A program made the translations under genes and the position numbers. 64,000 nt of DNA from positions 2,418,001-2,482,000 of the forward strand of contig NZ_JHZX01000001.1 of assembly GCF_000688335.1 (NCBI RefSeq), in the 5' to 3' direction. The notes under the pieces are model-generated. The model saw only the letters and a program-made list of their open reading frames with translations. It ran no database searches and was not told where the DNA came from. The stretch is from Sediminibacter sp. Hel_I_10 (GTDB lineage: Bacteria > Bacteroidota > Bacteroidia > Flavobacteriales > Flavobacteriaceae). Positions 34,737 through 42,932 of the stretch are shown in pieces (position 1 is the stretch's first letter; each line of letters opens with the position of its first letter).

Positions 34737-35099
34737 AGATACTAGATCAAAATACAAATACTGTCTTAACTCAAACACATTTGGCTTTTATGATATTGTA
34801 AATAAAGAGTTTATAATGAGTCGAATAATTTACAAAATTTGCTAAGAAAAAATATGTAGTTGCAAAATGTAATAACATCATCTTACGAGATTTTAAAAAT
34901 GGTGATCCCCTTTAATTTTTTTTAAATTTTTTTCTAGTCGAGTTAATTGTTATTTGAGATATAATATATCAAAAAGACACCCCCTACCTTTTTTTACACA
35001 AGAGTTACAGAGATATAAGGAGCCTACCAACACCCCCACGCTTTGTTAGCATTGGGCAAATAGCCCTTACTAAATGTATAATCTAAAAATTAAAAAACT
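34737..35099. other. AT-rich intergenic stretch before the replication-type module
   Basis: After the possible frameshifted tail (to about 34845) there is very AT-rich DNA including TTTAATTTTTTTTAAATTTT around 34912, two copies of ACACCCCC (near 34977 and 35031), and a small hairpin GGGC-aaata-GCCC (about 35054-35066) before the next gene. It must hold the promoter of the 35100 gene and could contain an origin; neither is proven. Confidence 0.4.
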
Positions 35100-35444
35100 A
35101 TGGTAACAATTGTGGATTACAAAAACTATCAATCAGCAGAAGGCAAAGACTTTTGTGTTTTAATCGTACAGGGAAGTCTTGAAGCTGTAAAGAGTCAAGA
35201 AACGGACAGAATTTATTTTACTGCAAGAACCGCTAAAGTTCCTTGTACTTTCAATGAAGAAATGTGCAAGAAGATCATTGGCACTGATATCGCAGGAAGT
35301 ATTAAAAAAGTTAAGGTTGAACCTTACGACTACACCATTCCAGAGACTAGTGAGATCATAACACTTGAGCATCGCTATGAATTTGTTGAAGAAGAAAACA
35401 GTGTATTAGAAAACAACGTTCTAGAGGAAGAAGAAGTATTCTAG
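35100..35444 (+). CDS. Hypothetical 114-residue protein of the replication-type module
   Basis: The protein is predicted to be beta-rich in its first 90 residues (MVTIVDYKNYQSAEGKDFCVLIVQGS...) with an acidic tail ENSVLENNVLEEEEVF. The acidic C-terminus and position directly before a Sak4/RecA-like ATPase gene recall single-stranded DNA-binding proteins of phage recombination modules, but no OB-fold motif is conclusive. It is followed by its own terminator. Confidence 0.6.
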   Translation: MVTIVDYKNYQSAEGKDFCVLIVQGSLEAVKSQETDRIYFTARTAKVPCTFNEEMCKKIIGTDIAGSIKKVKVEPYDYTIPETSEIITLEHRYEFVEEENSVLENNVLEEEEVF

Positions 35445-35470
35445 AAAACGGAATTTAAATGAAAAAATTA

Positions 35471-35499
35471 AAGCCTTGGTTTATTCCAGGGCTTTTTTA
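35471..35499 (+). terminator. Terminator after the 114-residue protein gene
   Basis: AAGCC-TTGG-tttatt-CCA-GGGCTTTTTT folds into a hairpin followed by a T-run, 27 bp after the stop. Confidence 0.75.
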
Positions 35500-35501
35500 T
35501 T

Positions 35502-35526
35502 GACTGTACTATTTATTTATACAGTC
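35502..35526. promoter_or_regulatory. Inverted repeat upstream of the RecA-like ATPase gene
   Basis: GACTGTA (35502-35508) and TACAGTC (35520-35526) form a perfect 7 bp inverted repeat with an 11 bp gap, 40 bp before the ATPase start; an operator or transcript hairpin. Confidence 0.4.
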
Positions 35527-35565
35527 TATCAAATTCAATAATTATAAAATATAAAAATTAAAAAT

Positions 35566-36459
35566 ATGATACTAGAACAAGCCAAGAGGCATCAAGTAAA
35601 ATTAAGATTGGGTCTAAGTGGTGCAAGTGGTTTTGGTAAGAGCTACAGTGCTTTACTTTTAGCTTATGGAATTACCAATGATTGGAATAAGATTGCAGTT
35701 ATTGACACAGAGAATGGAAGTGCAAGTTTGTATGCCCATTTAGGAGGTTATAACGTATTATCTCTAAATGACCCATACAGTCCAGAAAGATATATTCAAG
35801 CAATTAAAGCTTGTGAAGAATCAGATATAGCGGTCATAATTATCGATAGCATAACACATGAATGGAACGGAAAAGGAGGATGTCTTCAAATTCATGAGCA
35901 ATTGGGAGGACGCTTTCAGGACTGGGGTAAAGTAAGTCCTAGGCACCAATCTTTTATAGATGCTATTCTAAAATCTAAATGTCATGTAATTACCACTACA
36001 AGACGTAAAGTTGACTACTCAATAGATAGCACCCAAAATGGACCAGCAAAAGTTGTCAAACATGGCACCAAAGAAATTACTCGTGAAGGTTTTGAGTATG
36101 AGTTGACAGTGAATTTTGAACTTATAAACGATAGTCATCTATGTAAGGCTTCTAAGGATAGAACCGGACTTTTCATGGATAAACCTGAGTTTATTATAAA
36201 TGCGGCTACAGGGAGAAAATTAATTGCATGGTGCAATGAAGGTATTTCAATCGATGACATAAGGCAAGAAATAGAAAACTGCATCAAAATAGAAGGTTTA
36301 AAGCACTTATACGCTAAATATTCATCTGTTAAGAATGAGATAAAGCCTTTAATTATTAAACGCAAGCAAGAACTGGAGGCTCTAAGCAATCAGCTTGTTG
36401 AAACAAAAGATATTGTAGAATCACAAAACACAGAAATCAATGGAACTGATAGCAAATAA
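35566..36459 (+). CDS. AAA-family ATPase, Sak4/RecA-like phage recombinase type
   Basis: The 297-residue protein has a Walker A loop GASGFGKS (19-26), IAVIDTENGSASLYA after it, and a Walker B IAVIIIDSITHEW. It has the phage-type AAA_24 region LQIHEQLGGRFQDWGKVSPRH and TTTRRKVDY. Such RecA-core proteins act with single-strand-binding proteins in phage and element recombination or annealing. The stop lies 20 bp inside the DUF3871 gene, an overlap that shows coupling. Confidence 0.85.
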   Translation: MILEQAKRHQVKLRLGLSGASGFGKSYSALLLAYGITNDWNKIAVIDTENGSASLYAHLGGYNVLSLNDPYSPERYIQAIKACEESDIAVIIIDSITHEWNGKGGCLQIHEQLGGRFQDWGKVSPRHQSFIDAILKSKCHVITTTRRKVDYSIDSTQNGPAKVVKHGTKEITREGFEYELTVNFELINDSHLCKASKDRTGLFMDKPEFIINAATGRKLIAWCNEGISIDDIRQEIENCIKIEGLKHLYAKYSSVKNEIKPLIIKRKQELEALSNQLVETKDIVESQNTEINGTDSK

Positions 36460-37423
36460 CAATATAGAACAGATGGTTCTAAACAATTCAGAAGTAATGA
36501 ATTCAAACACTTCTAATTTTATAGAAGCAAATACGGAAAAAGTCACTTTAAAACATTTAAAAGAGAAATGCACAATCCCAGTTTTTGCTAAGGATAATGA
36601 GACTACCATAAGCCATTTTCAATTCATAGATGAAACATTGGATGTTATAAAGCGCCAGTTTCCAGATGTGGTTGCAAAAGAACCTGAGATACGCGTAAGT
36701 CATGTGGTGAAGGGTAGAGTTCCAAGCGCTATTGGGAAGCCTGTAAAAGAGCTATTAGAGAGTGAAAAGACAATATATTATGAGCGTTGTGCATTTGTTG
36801 TTGAACTACCTCAGTTTAAACAGTTAATCAATGGAAATGAACTAGCATTATGTGTTGGTGGTGTAAGAGCATATAATCAAGAAAATCTATACAGCAAAAA
36901 AAGCTTAGAAAAATTTAAAATGTTTATAGGTTATCAAAATCGGATATGTACAAATTTATGCATAAGTACTGATGGTTTTAGTAACGAAATAAAAATAGGT
37001 TCTATACTGGATTTAAATCAGAATATAATAAGTCTAATGGATAACTATGATAGAAGTTCTCACCTGAAATCTTTGGAGTCCATGTCAAAATACAACCTAT
37101 CTGAAAATCAATTTGCTCATTTAATCGGTAAGCTCAGAATGTTTCAACATCTGGACAAATTGAACCGTCAAGATAAATATCCAATCACTTTGAATGATTC
37201 ACAGATCAACAACGTTGTTAAAGACTACTATAATTGTCAAAACTTTGGAAGAAGTGATGATGGTAGCATTGACTTGTGGAATTTGTACAATCTATTCACA
37301 GAAGCCAATAAAAATTCTTACATAGATTCAAATTTTGAGAGAAACGTTAATTGTTTTGAATACGTAAATCACCTAGTAGAAACCATCAAAAACGACTCAA
37401 TAAGTTGGTACCTTCATAATTAA
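36440..37423 (+). CDS. DUF3871 family protein
   Basis: The 327-residue protein matches DUF3871 of Bacteroidota mobile elements, with EPEIRVSHVVKGRVPSAIGKP, ERCAFVVELP, LCVGGVRAYNQENLYSKKSLEKFKMFIGYQNRICTNLCIST and LIGKLRMFQ as landmarks. The region resembles phage DUF932-like proteins that accompany recombination genes, so a role in element DNA replication or repair is likely but unproven. It overlaps the ATPase gene by 20 bp. Confidence 0.85.
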   Translation: MELIANNNIEQMVLNNSEVMNSNTSNFIEANTEKVTLKHLKEKCTIPVFAKDNETTISHFQFIDETLDVIKRQFPDVVAKEPEIRVSHVVKGRVPSAIGKPVKELLESEKTIYYERCAFVVELPQFKQLINGNELALCVGGVRAYNQENLYSKKSLEKFKMFIGYQNRICTNLCISTDGFSNEIKIGSILDLNQNIISLMDNYDRSSHLKSLESMSKYNLSENQFAHLIGKLRMFQHLDKLNRQDKYPITLNDSQINNVVKDYYNCQNFGRSDDGSIDLWNLYNLFTEANKNSYIDSNFERNVNCFEYVNHLVETIKNDSISWYLHN

Positions 37424-37479
37424 TATATAGCTAATGCATGAATTTTGGAGCATTAGTAATGATAAAATATATATTGATA

Positions 37480-37728
37480 ATGGACGATAAACAATTAACA
37501 GAATTACTTAAATATAGCTCCCCTAAGGAGTTATACATAGTGTCTTGGAATCATTTACTAAAAGTATTGTTTTGTCCTTTTGAAGTAATCACAATTGAAG
37601 GAGTAGGAGAGCTTAGAAAGGGTGAAAAAGTATTGGTTTATGAGGTTAAGGTGACACGCCAACTGCAAACCGTTTATATAATTAGAGATATACCCTATTA
37701 CTATTATCATTTCGATATAATAATTTAG
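37480..37728 (+). CDS. Small hypothetical protein after DUF3871
   Basis: I take the ATG at 37480 (MDDKQLTELLKYSSPKEL), giving 82 residues; in-frame ATGs at 37438 and 37459 would add a hydrophobic leader. The middle (CPFEVITIEGVGELRKGEKVLVYEVKVTRQLQTVYIIRDIPY) looks like a small beta-barrel. I do not recognise it. The short gap to DUF3871 puts it in the same transcript. Confidence 0.5.
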   Translation: MDDKQLTELLKYSSPKELYIVSWNHLLKVLFCPFEVITIEGVGELRKGEKVLVYEVKVTRQLQTVYIIRDIPYYYYHFDIII

Positions 37729-38119
37729 GGATGTTTCTTTTGATATAATCTATCAAATTTGATTTGACCTTTATGATGTATTTTCTTTACTCGATTCTTT
37801 TGAGACTTTTTTTGGTCATTAAATAAAAAACACTGAAAAGTAATCAAACTAACTGTGCTGATATGTTGTTATCGGTACAGTTTTTAACACAGAATCATCA
37901 GTAAAATACGTTTTTTATAAATAATAGTCAAAAAATTAGGAAAAATCAATAATATTTCGTATCATTGCAAGATTTTATTAATGGTTAGAATGATGAAGAG
38001 AGATGATGAAAAGCCGAAAAGACTGCACAATTAAGTTATTTGGACATGAACTCTACTCATGTTTTTCTAAATAACTATCCCATTAAAGAACTTAATAAAA
38101 AAAATCAAGTTGATAGTTT
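37729..38119. other. Intergenic region before the polymerase-like gene
   Basis: No reading frame of note lies here. Near its end is a long imperfect hairpin (38034-38076), described separately. The stretch is extremely AT-rich around 37900-37980 and probably carries the promoter of the next gene. Confidence 0.45.
38034..38076 (+). promoter_or_regulatory. Structured leader upstream of the polymerase-like gene
   Basis: An outer stem AGTTATTT/AAATAACT (38034-38041, 38069-38076) encloses an inner stem ACATGA/TCATGT (38044-38049, 38057-38062) with T's in between. It ends 43 bp before the gene start and could attenuate or control copy number. Confidence 0.4.
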
Positions 38120-39655
38120 GTGATTTTAATTACCCTATATAGCACATTTATTTTGTGTGCCATAGGTAGGGTAGTATTAAAAATTATTATTAAAGTGAAT
38201 AAAGAAAATGAAAAAGAAGATGATGAGGATCTATTAATTAATTACAATTTTCAAACTAATATAAGTTCTAATAATCCTATCAATTATGTTACTGACCAAA
38301 ACTATCAATGTGAATTTGAAAGTAGATCAGATATAACAGGTAATTCAAGAGATTTTGAAACTAATAACCAGGTTGAAAATGATGTCACTTTCCCGATATA
38401 TTTATCAGATTATAAATGTATTCAAATCCCGAGGGGTATTAGAAGAGCTCTTAATAGATTACCAAAGAAGGTATTAAGAAAAATAAATTCAGATAAAGAT
38501 TTAGCCATTGAGAAATGTTTTATATTTATTTCAAACCTTACTTATAGTGTTTTTAGAGAAGATGAATTTTGGAAAAATCTTTCTTCAAAAATATTACATG
38601 ACCAATTAAAAACAGGTTCAGATAATACCTATACATATAAAAGAGTAATAGAAGCTCTATCCTATTGTACTAATACTACTTTTCCGATTATAGAATGTAG
38701 AAAAAACTCTTCTAATAACGATACCTATCAGGAGGGTAAGTATTCAAAACAATATAGACTTCATTATTCTTTCAAAAATCAAAATTTAGAGAGTATTAAT
38801 CTTGTTTATGATGATAATTTAAAAAAACGAAGAAAATATCATGTTGCTCAATGTAGTCAAGCTATTCAAAATTCAATTGGAAAAAATTTGATTAATGTAT
38901 ATTCAAAAATCACGTTACCAACAACTAATGAAATTCAAGAAAGAGCAAAAGAATTAATAAAATCGGGATATAAAAGCAAAAAAGGTAAGCTTCTCACATT
39001 TCTCAATAAGAAATCAAAAAATTATTATAAAGATGTTGAAAGTAGAACCTTTGTGGAGGAAAACTTGAAGCAATTTGAATATTTAGTTGGGAGTAACTAC
39101 CTAATTCCTAAAATTGGAGATTACAAGTCTGGCGGTAGAGTTGTGGATAGTTTTAACTTAATGCCCTCTTGGATAAGATCGATGGTTAAAATCGATTCTG
39201 AGCCAATCGTTGAATTAGATTTTATGGCTTTGCATCCAAACATAGCAATGTCATTATACGGCGGTGTGAAATATCAAATCACACATGAGGAAATTGCAAA
39301 TGATCTGAATAGAGAAAAAAATGAGGTGAAATTGGAACATCTGTCATTTTTTAATAAACGAGTGGAGGATATGAAGAGAAGTCCATTATTTGAATATTAT
39401 TTTAAAAGAGAAAAAAATATTTTACAAAAAATAATTATTGATAAAAAGTCAAATGGTTATAAAATTACATCTCAAAAATTATTCAAGAAGGAAGTAGAAA
39501 TTATGACCACTTGTGTTGAAGCAATAAATAGGCATAATATATATGTTCTATATGTTTACGATGCCTTATACTGTAAAGTTTCCGATAAGGTACAAGTATC
39601 TGAAATTATGAAGAGAAGCATAGAGAGCCATTTAATACATACTACAATTGGATAA
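38120..39655 (+). CDS. Large element protein with polymerase-like aspartate motifs
   Basis: The 511-residue product (GTG start at 38120) begins with a hydrophobic segment and an acidic, Asn-rich linker (to about 95). Residues about 95-260 look like a replication-initiator winged-helix domain (YKRVIEALSYC, YQEGKYSKQYRLHYSF). The C-terminal half has VELDFMALHPNIAMSLYGG and VLYVYDALYCKV. These resemble motifs A and C of palm-domain polymerases (Dx2SLYP-like and YD/HD). It is therefore a candidate replication protein, perhaps a minimal family A/B-like polymerase. It may end early: 27 more codons in another frame (39657-39740) could be its lost tail. Confidence 0.55.
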   Translation: MILITLYSTFILCAIGRVVLKIIIKVNKENEKEDDEDLLINYNFQTNISSNNPINYVTDQNYQCEFESRSDITGNSRDFETNNQVENDVTFPIYLSDYKCIQIPRGIRRALNRLPKKVLRKINSDKDLAIEKCFIFISNLTYSVFREDEFWKNLSSKILHDQLKTGSDNTYTYKRVIEALSYCTNTTFPIIECRKNSSNNDTYQEGKYSKQYRLHYSFKNQNLESINLVYDDNLKKRRKYHVAQCSQAIQNSIGKNLINVYSKITLPTTNEIQERAKELIKSGYKSKKGKLLTFLNKKSKNYYKDVESRTFVEENLKQFEYLVGSNYLIPKIGDYKSGGRVVDSFNLMPSWIRSMVKIDSEPIVELDFMALHPNIAMSLYGGVKYQITHEEIANDLNREKNEVKLEHLSFFNKRVEDMKRSPLFEYYFKREKNILQKIIIDKKSNGYKITSQKLFKKEVEIMTTCVEAINRHNIYVLYVYDALYCKVSDKVQVSEIMKRSIESHLIHTTIG

Positions 39656-39775
39656 AATGAAAGCAGATATTGTAGGCAAGTTTAAATTATCAAGAAATTT
39701 GATTAATAGAATGAAATATATTAGCGCTAATAGATTTTAAACGTTTGTTAGGGCATTATTTAACAAAAAATAGTA

Positions 39776-40453
39776 ATGATAAAAATGAAGATGGAGATGA
39801 TGAAAGAAAATTATATTATTTATAAAGTATGCAATACTGTAAATGAATCAATTTATGTCGGTGCAACAAAAATATCGATCGATCAACGGCGGTTAGATCA
39901 TTTAAGTAGGGCTGAAAGAGATCATCAAAATAAATTTCAAAATGCTATCCGGACTTATGGTGATGAAGCTTTTGTATGGGAGCAGATAGACACAGCGCAA
40001 ACTGTAAATGAATTAGCTGAAAAAGAAAAGAAATATATTCTAGAATTTAAAGCTAAAGAAGATGGCTATAATTCTGACTCTGGTGGTGGTTTCAAAAAAT
40101 CAGTTTATAGATATGATTTGGAGGAAGGACATCTATTTGGGTCTTATAATTCCCTTGAAGAAGCTGGCAAAGTTATCGGTGCAACCAAACAGCAAATATC
40201 AAGAGCTTGTCTGAGTGTTAATAATATTTTTGGTGGCTACTATTGGAGTTATAATTTTATTGAACCTTTTGAGCCAAATTTAGATAGCAGAAAAAAACGC
40301 GTAGTACAATCTAATTCAGATGGGGAAGAATTAAGGGATTATATGTCAATTATGGAAGCATCAGAAGTTACTGGTGTAAATAGATCAAGTATAGCCAAAG
40401 TATGCCGAGGAGAACGTAATCATGCGGGAGGATTTGATTGGAGTTATAAATAA
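39776..40453 (+). CDS. GIY-YIG homing endonuclease with NUMOD1 repeats
   Basis: The 225-residue protein starts at one of several close ATGs (39776 to 39800). Its N-terminal GIY-YIG nuclease core has YIIYKVCN, YVGATK and the arginine-bearing helix RRLDHL, with a glutamate near EKEKKYI. Two NUMOD1-like DNA-binding repeats follow (SVYRYDLEEGHLFGSYNSLEEAG and VVQSNSDGEELRDYMSIMEASEVTGVNRSSIAKVCRG). This is the I-TevI/I-BmoI-type layout of phage homing endonucleases. It sits 120 bp behind the polymerase-like gene, a classical target neighbourhood. Confidence 0.88.
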   Translation: MIKMKMEMMKENYIIYKVCNTVNESIYVGATKISIDQRRLDHLSRAERDHQNKFQNAIRTYGDEAFVWEQIDTAQTVNELAEKEKKYILEFKAKEDGYNSDSGGGFKKSVYRYDLEEGHLFGSYNSLEEAGKVIGATKQQISRACLSVNNIFGGYYWSYNFIEPFEPNLDSRKKRVVQSNSDGEELRDYMSIMEASEVTGVNRSSIAKVCRGERNHAGGFDWSYK

Positions 40454-40478
40454 GTGTAAAATAGAGTATAATTTAAAA

Positions 40479-40503
40479 AAAGGGCATCTAATAGGTGTCC
40501 TTT
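40479..40503 (+). terminator. Hairpin after the homing endonuclease gene
   Basis: AAAGGGCATC and GGTGTCCTTT form a 10 bp stem with two G-U pairs and a 5 nt loop, followed by a weak T-rich tract. Confidence 0.6.
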
Positions 40504-40601
40504 GTTATTATATCTAGAATATTCTTGTGATTGCTGGGTACTGAAGATTTAGTTGCGGTCTAATAAAGACTAGTTATGGGGGTTTTAATAGAATCTTTGG
40601 A

Positions 40602-40629
40602 ATTTTGGAAATCCAAATCTTTCCAAAAT
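40602..40629. terminator. Inverted repeat between convergent genes
   Basis: ATTTTGGAAA (40602-40611) and TTTCCAAAAT (40620-40629) form a perfect 10 bp stem just after the end of the minus-strand kinase operon. Confidence 0.5.
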
Positions 40630-40640
40630 CAAAAAGAATA

Positions 40641-41192
40641 TTAATACCTTGATAAAAGATTAGATATTTGTTTCTGAATATCTGGTTTTGCACTAGGTAC
40701 TAAAATCAATTCACAATATTGCTTCAGAGATTTAATTTCAATTTCAACAATATGCTCATTGATTTTTATAAAATCTTCAAAAACAACATTTCTATCAATA
40801 TCTTTTTCTCTCAAAATATAACGTTTATATCTAATATCAATAGGCTCATCAATAAAAATAGACTTAAAATTCTCAAAGTTTTTTTTTAGTGAAAAAAAAA
40901 TATCGGTATGCCTTATTCCTTCAAACAATAAAATTTGACGTGGGTGAGGATTATAGTGCTCAATAACGTCTTTTAAAAACATATCCGCATCCTTTTGAAT
41001 AAAAGATTGCCCAATATCCTGAAGGATTTTACGGTTTTTCTCGTAAGAAATATTATTATTTTTACAATATTCCTTTAGGTAATCCCCAAAAGAAATAGTA
41101 AGGCAATTTGGATCTAATTCTTTTATTTTTTCTGCTATAGTAGATTTGCCAGAGCAAATTTCTCCTATTATTGCTATAACAATATTCTTCAT
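40641..41192 (-). CDS. P-loop nucleotide kinase-like protein (last gene of the seven-gene operon)
   Basis: The 183-residue protein is a small P-loop kinase: Walker A GEICSGKST (10-18), an early FGDYLKEYCK segment, LLFEGIRHTD after the second strand and a LID-like basic stretch RYKRYILREKDIDR. The layout recalls dephospho-CoA kinase or phage deoxynucleotide monophosphate kinases. In an operon with an ASCH protein and a methyltransferase-like enzyme, a modified-nucleotide kinase is a reasonable guess. Its start overlaps the ASCH stop by one base. Confidence 0.78.
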   Translation of the reverse strand: MKNIVIAIIGEICSGKSTIAEKIKELDPNCLTISFGDYLKEYCKNNNISYEKNRKILQDIGQSFIQKDADMFLKDVIEHYNPHPRQILLFEGIRHTDIFFSLKKNFENFKSIFIDEPIDIRYKRYILREKDIDRNVVFEDFIKINEHIVEIEIKSLKQYCELILVPSAKPDIQKQISNLLSRY

Positions 41193-41716
41193 TATTGCAT
41201 TAGATTAAAGAATGTAGGCTTATTAGCCTGTTTAATAACAGACCAAGATGTTCTGTCTTTTTTCATAATATTGAAGCTATTAAAAGTAAACACTTTTTTA
41301 ACTTCAATTAATGTTATATATTTTGAAGTAGCTCTTTTTTGCCAAAAATTTTCATCTAGGCTAGCACAAATCTTATCATTATATTTTTCTTTTATCTGCT
41401 CTAGACGTAGCTTGTTGTTTATCCAATATTCTGTTCTACCAGCAACAAAAAAACCCATTATCAAACCTCCAGACTCTTTGATTAAAATTATATCTTTCTC
41501 ATAAACTTTTCTAAACGGATCTATTCGATTAACAGAAAATCTTGATTCTATTGTTTTCCTTTCTTCAAGAATAGCACTTAAAAAAGGTTCATTAAATATT
41601 GCAAGATGTACGCCTATTCCGCTGTTTTTTAAAACATCTTCTTTTATTAATTTCCAATCGTCATTTTCATTAAATAATACAATTAACTTATTAATTAGCG
41701 TCTCTTTCCATTTCAT
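41192..41716 (-). CDS. ASCH domain protein
   Basis: The 174-residue protein contains an ASCH domain at about 35-150: GVHLAIFNEPFLSAILEERKTIESRFSVNRIDPF followed by YEKDIILIKESGGLIMGFFVAG. The K-T-x-E-x-R core matches the group. ASCH domains are PUA-like; some bind RNA or modified bases and some (YqfB type) hydrolyse N4-acetylcytidine. It overlaps the upstream gene by 26 bp and the downstream kinase gene by one base. Confidence 0.85.
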   Translation of the reverse strand: MKWKETLINKLIVLFNENDDWKLIKEDVLKNSGIGVHLAIFNEPFLSAILEERKTIESRFSVNRIDPFRKVYEKDIILIKESGGLIMGFFVAGRTEYWINNKLRLEQIKEKYNDKICASLDENFWQKRATSKYITLIEVKKVFTFNSFNIMKKDRTSWSVIKQANKPTFFNLMQ

Positions 41717-42932
41717 AATATATATGAGCTAAGTAATCTTTATATTCTTTATCTTCTAAATTTATTATCATTTCAAACCAATCACAAACAAAATGGTTCT
41801 CTTCTTTAATTAGAATATTCCAGAATTTTTTAGGGTTATTTACCTTAAAAATCCTATTTCCGGTAGTCCAAACATTAGCTTCGTCTCTTATTTTTGTACT
41901 TCTACTTACGCTTGGTAATATATCTCCTTCTACCAGACTAGTAATTTTAATTTCCTCATCTTTTTCAATTTGATTTGAGTTAATTTTAACTCTTAATCTC
42001 ATAGATTCGATTTGCAGTTCTTCCCAATTATTTTTTTCTACTTCCAATTTAGGTCTTTTCGAATTTGTTTGCTCAACTTTTCTAAAAAACGCTAAGTCTC
42101 CTTTTCTCCAAAAAGGTAAAGTGTTGCTAACACCTGCTTGTCTGAAGGCATTGAATTCAAAAAAAGGCATTGCATATTCCAGTTTTTCTGGTTCTAATTT
42201 CTCTATACATAAGCCTTGTTTTTGACAATATGAAAACCAATCGATTCTCTCTTTATCGATTCTTTCTCTAGTATTAATTGGAGGTATGCTTATAACTAAT
42301 ACTCCACCTGGTAACAAACATTTGGATGCTAACCATACAAACTGATATAAAAAATTACTATACCATGGAGGATCCATAATAACACTATAAAATTTGCCTA
42401 TTTTATCTGGTTTTGCAGAAAAAATATCTTCTAGTATTATTTTAGAATTTTTCTTACTAAATTTTTCTAATGCTTCAACAATTGGTTTGTTTCTTTCTAC
42501 CAAGGTTACATTCTGAGGAATATTACGTTGATTACAGTTGGCATATAATGTAGGCATACCAAGCAAAAGGACTTTATCCGTTTTTCCGTTTAGATTCTCA
42601 ATTAGATCTGTTAAAAAATTTAAACTTTTCGCTGTATTTCTCCATTCAAAATCTAAAGGATGAGGATTTTTCAAGAAATTAAAATACCCCATATGTTTTT
42701 TTAAGTACAATTCTGAATCTTGATCAATTAAATCTAAGAATAATTCTTCATTTTTTATTTTGATAGACCAATACCCGTCTTTTTTAAAAATTTTATTTTC
42801 CTTTTCAAGCTCTTTAAGTAAATGGGAAATCTTAATTGGATCAAGTCCTCCCATTTTTTTTGATATAAACTCTAATGTTCTCGGCTGAGAACAAATCCTT
42901 ATGAGTGTATTTTTTAAATGATCCTTTTTCAT
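41691..42932 (-). CDS. Winged-helix plus Rossmann enzyme with DPPW motif (methyltransferase-like)
   Basis: The 413-residue protein has an N-terminal winged-helix domain (1-60), then a Rossmann-type domain with VLLLGMPTLYA, a ribose-binding-like VTLVERN and the catalytic-type motif DPPWYS (187-191). This is followed by LLPGGVLVISIPP. DPPW is typical of MT-A70-type adenine-N6 methyltransferases. The winged-helix plus DPP layout also recalls BpsA-type aminopropyltransferases, so aminopropyl transfer cannot be ruled out. The C-terminal 120 residues are unfamiliar. It overlaps the radical SAM gene by 4 bp. Confidence 0.72.
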   Translation of the reverse strand: MKKDHLKNTLIRICSQPRTLEFISKKMGGLDPIKISHLLKELEKENKIFKKDGYWSIKIKNEELFLDLIDQDSELYLKKHMGYFNFLKNPHPLDFEWRNTAKSLNFLTDLIENLNGKTDKVLLLGMPTLYANCNQRNIPQNVTLVERNKPIVEALEKFSKKNSKIILEDIFSAKPDKIGKFYSVIMDPPWYSNFLYQFVWLASKCLLPGGVLVISIPPINTRERIDKERIDWFSYCQKQGLCIEKLEPEKLEYAMPFFEFNAFRQAGVSNTLPFWRKGDLAFFRKVEQTNSKRPKLEVEKNNWEELQIESMRLRVKINSNQIEKDEEIKITSLVEGDILPSVSRSTKIRDEANVWTTGNRIFKVNNPKKFWNILIKEENHFVCDWFEMIINLEDKEYKDYLAHIYYEMERDAN

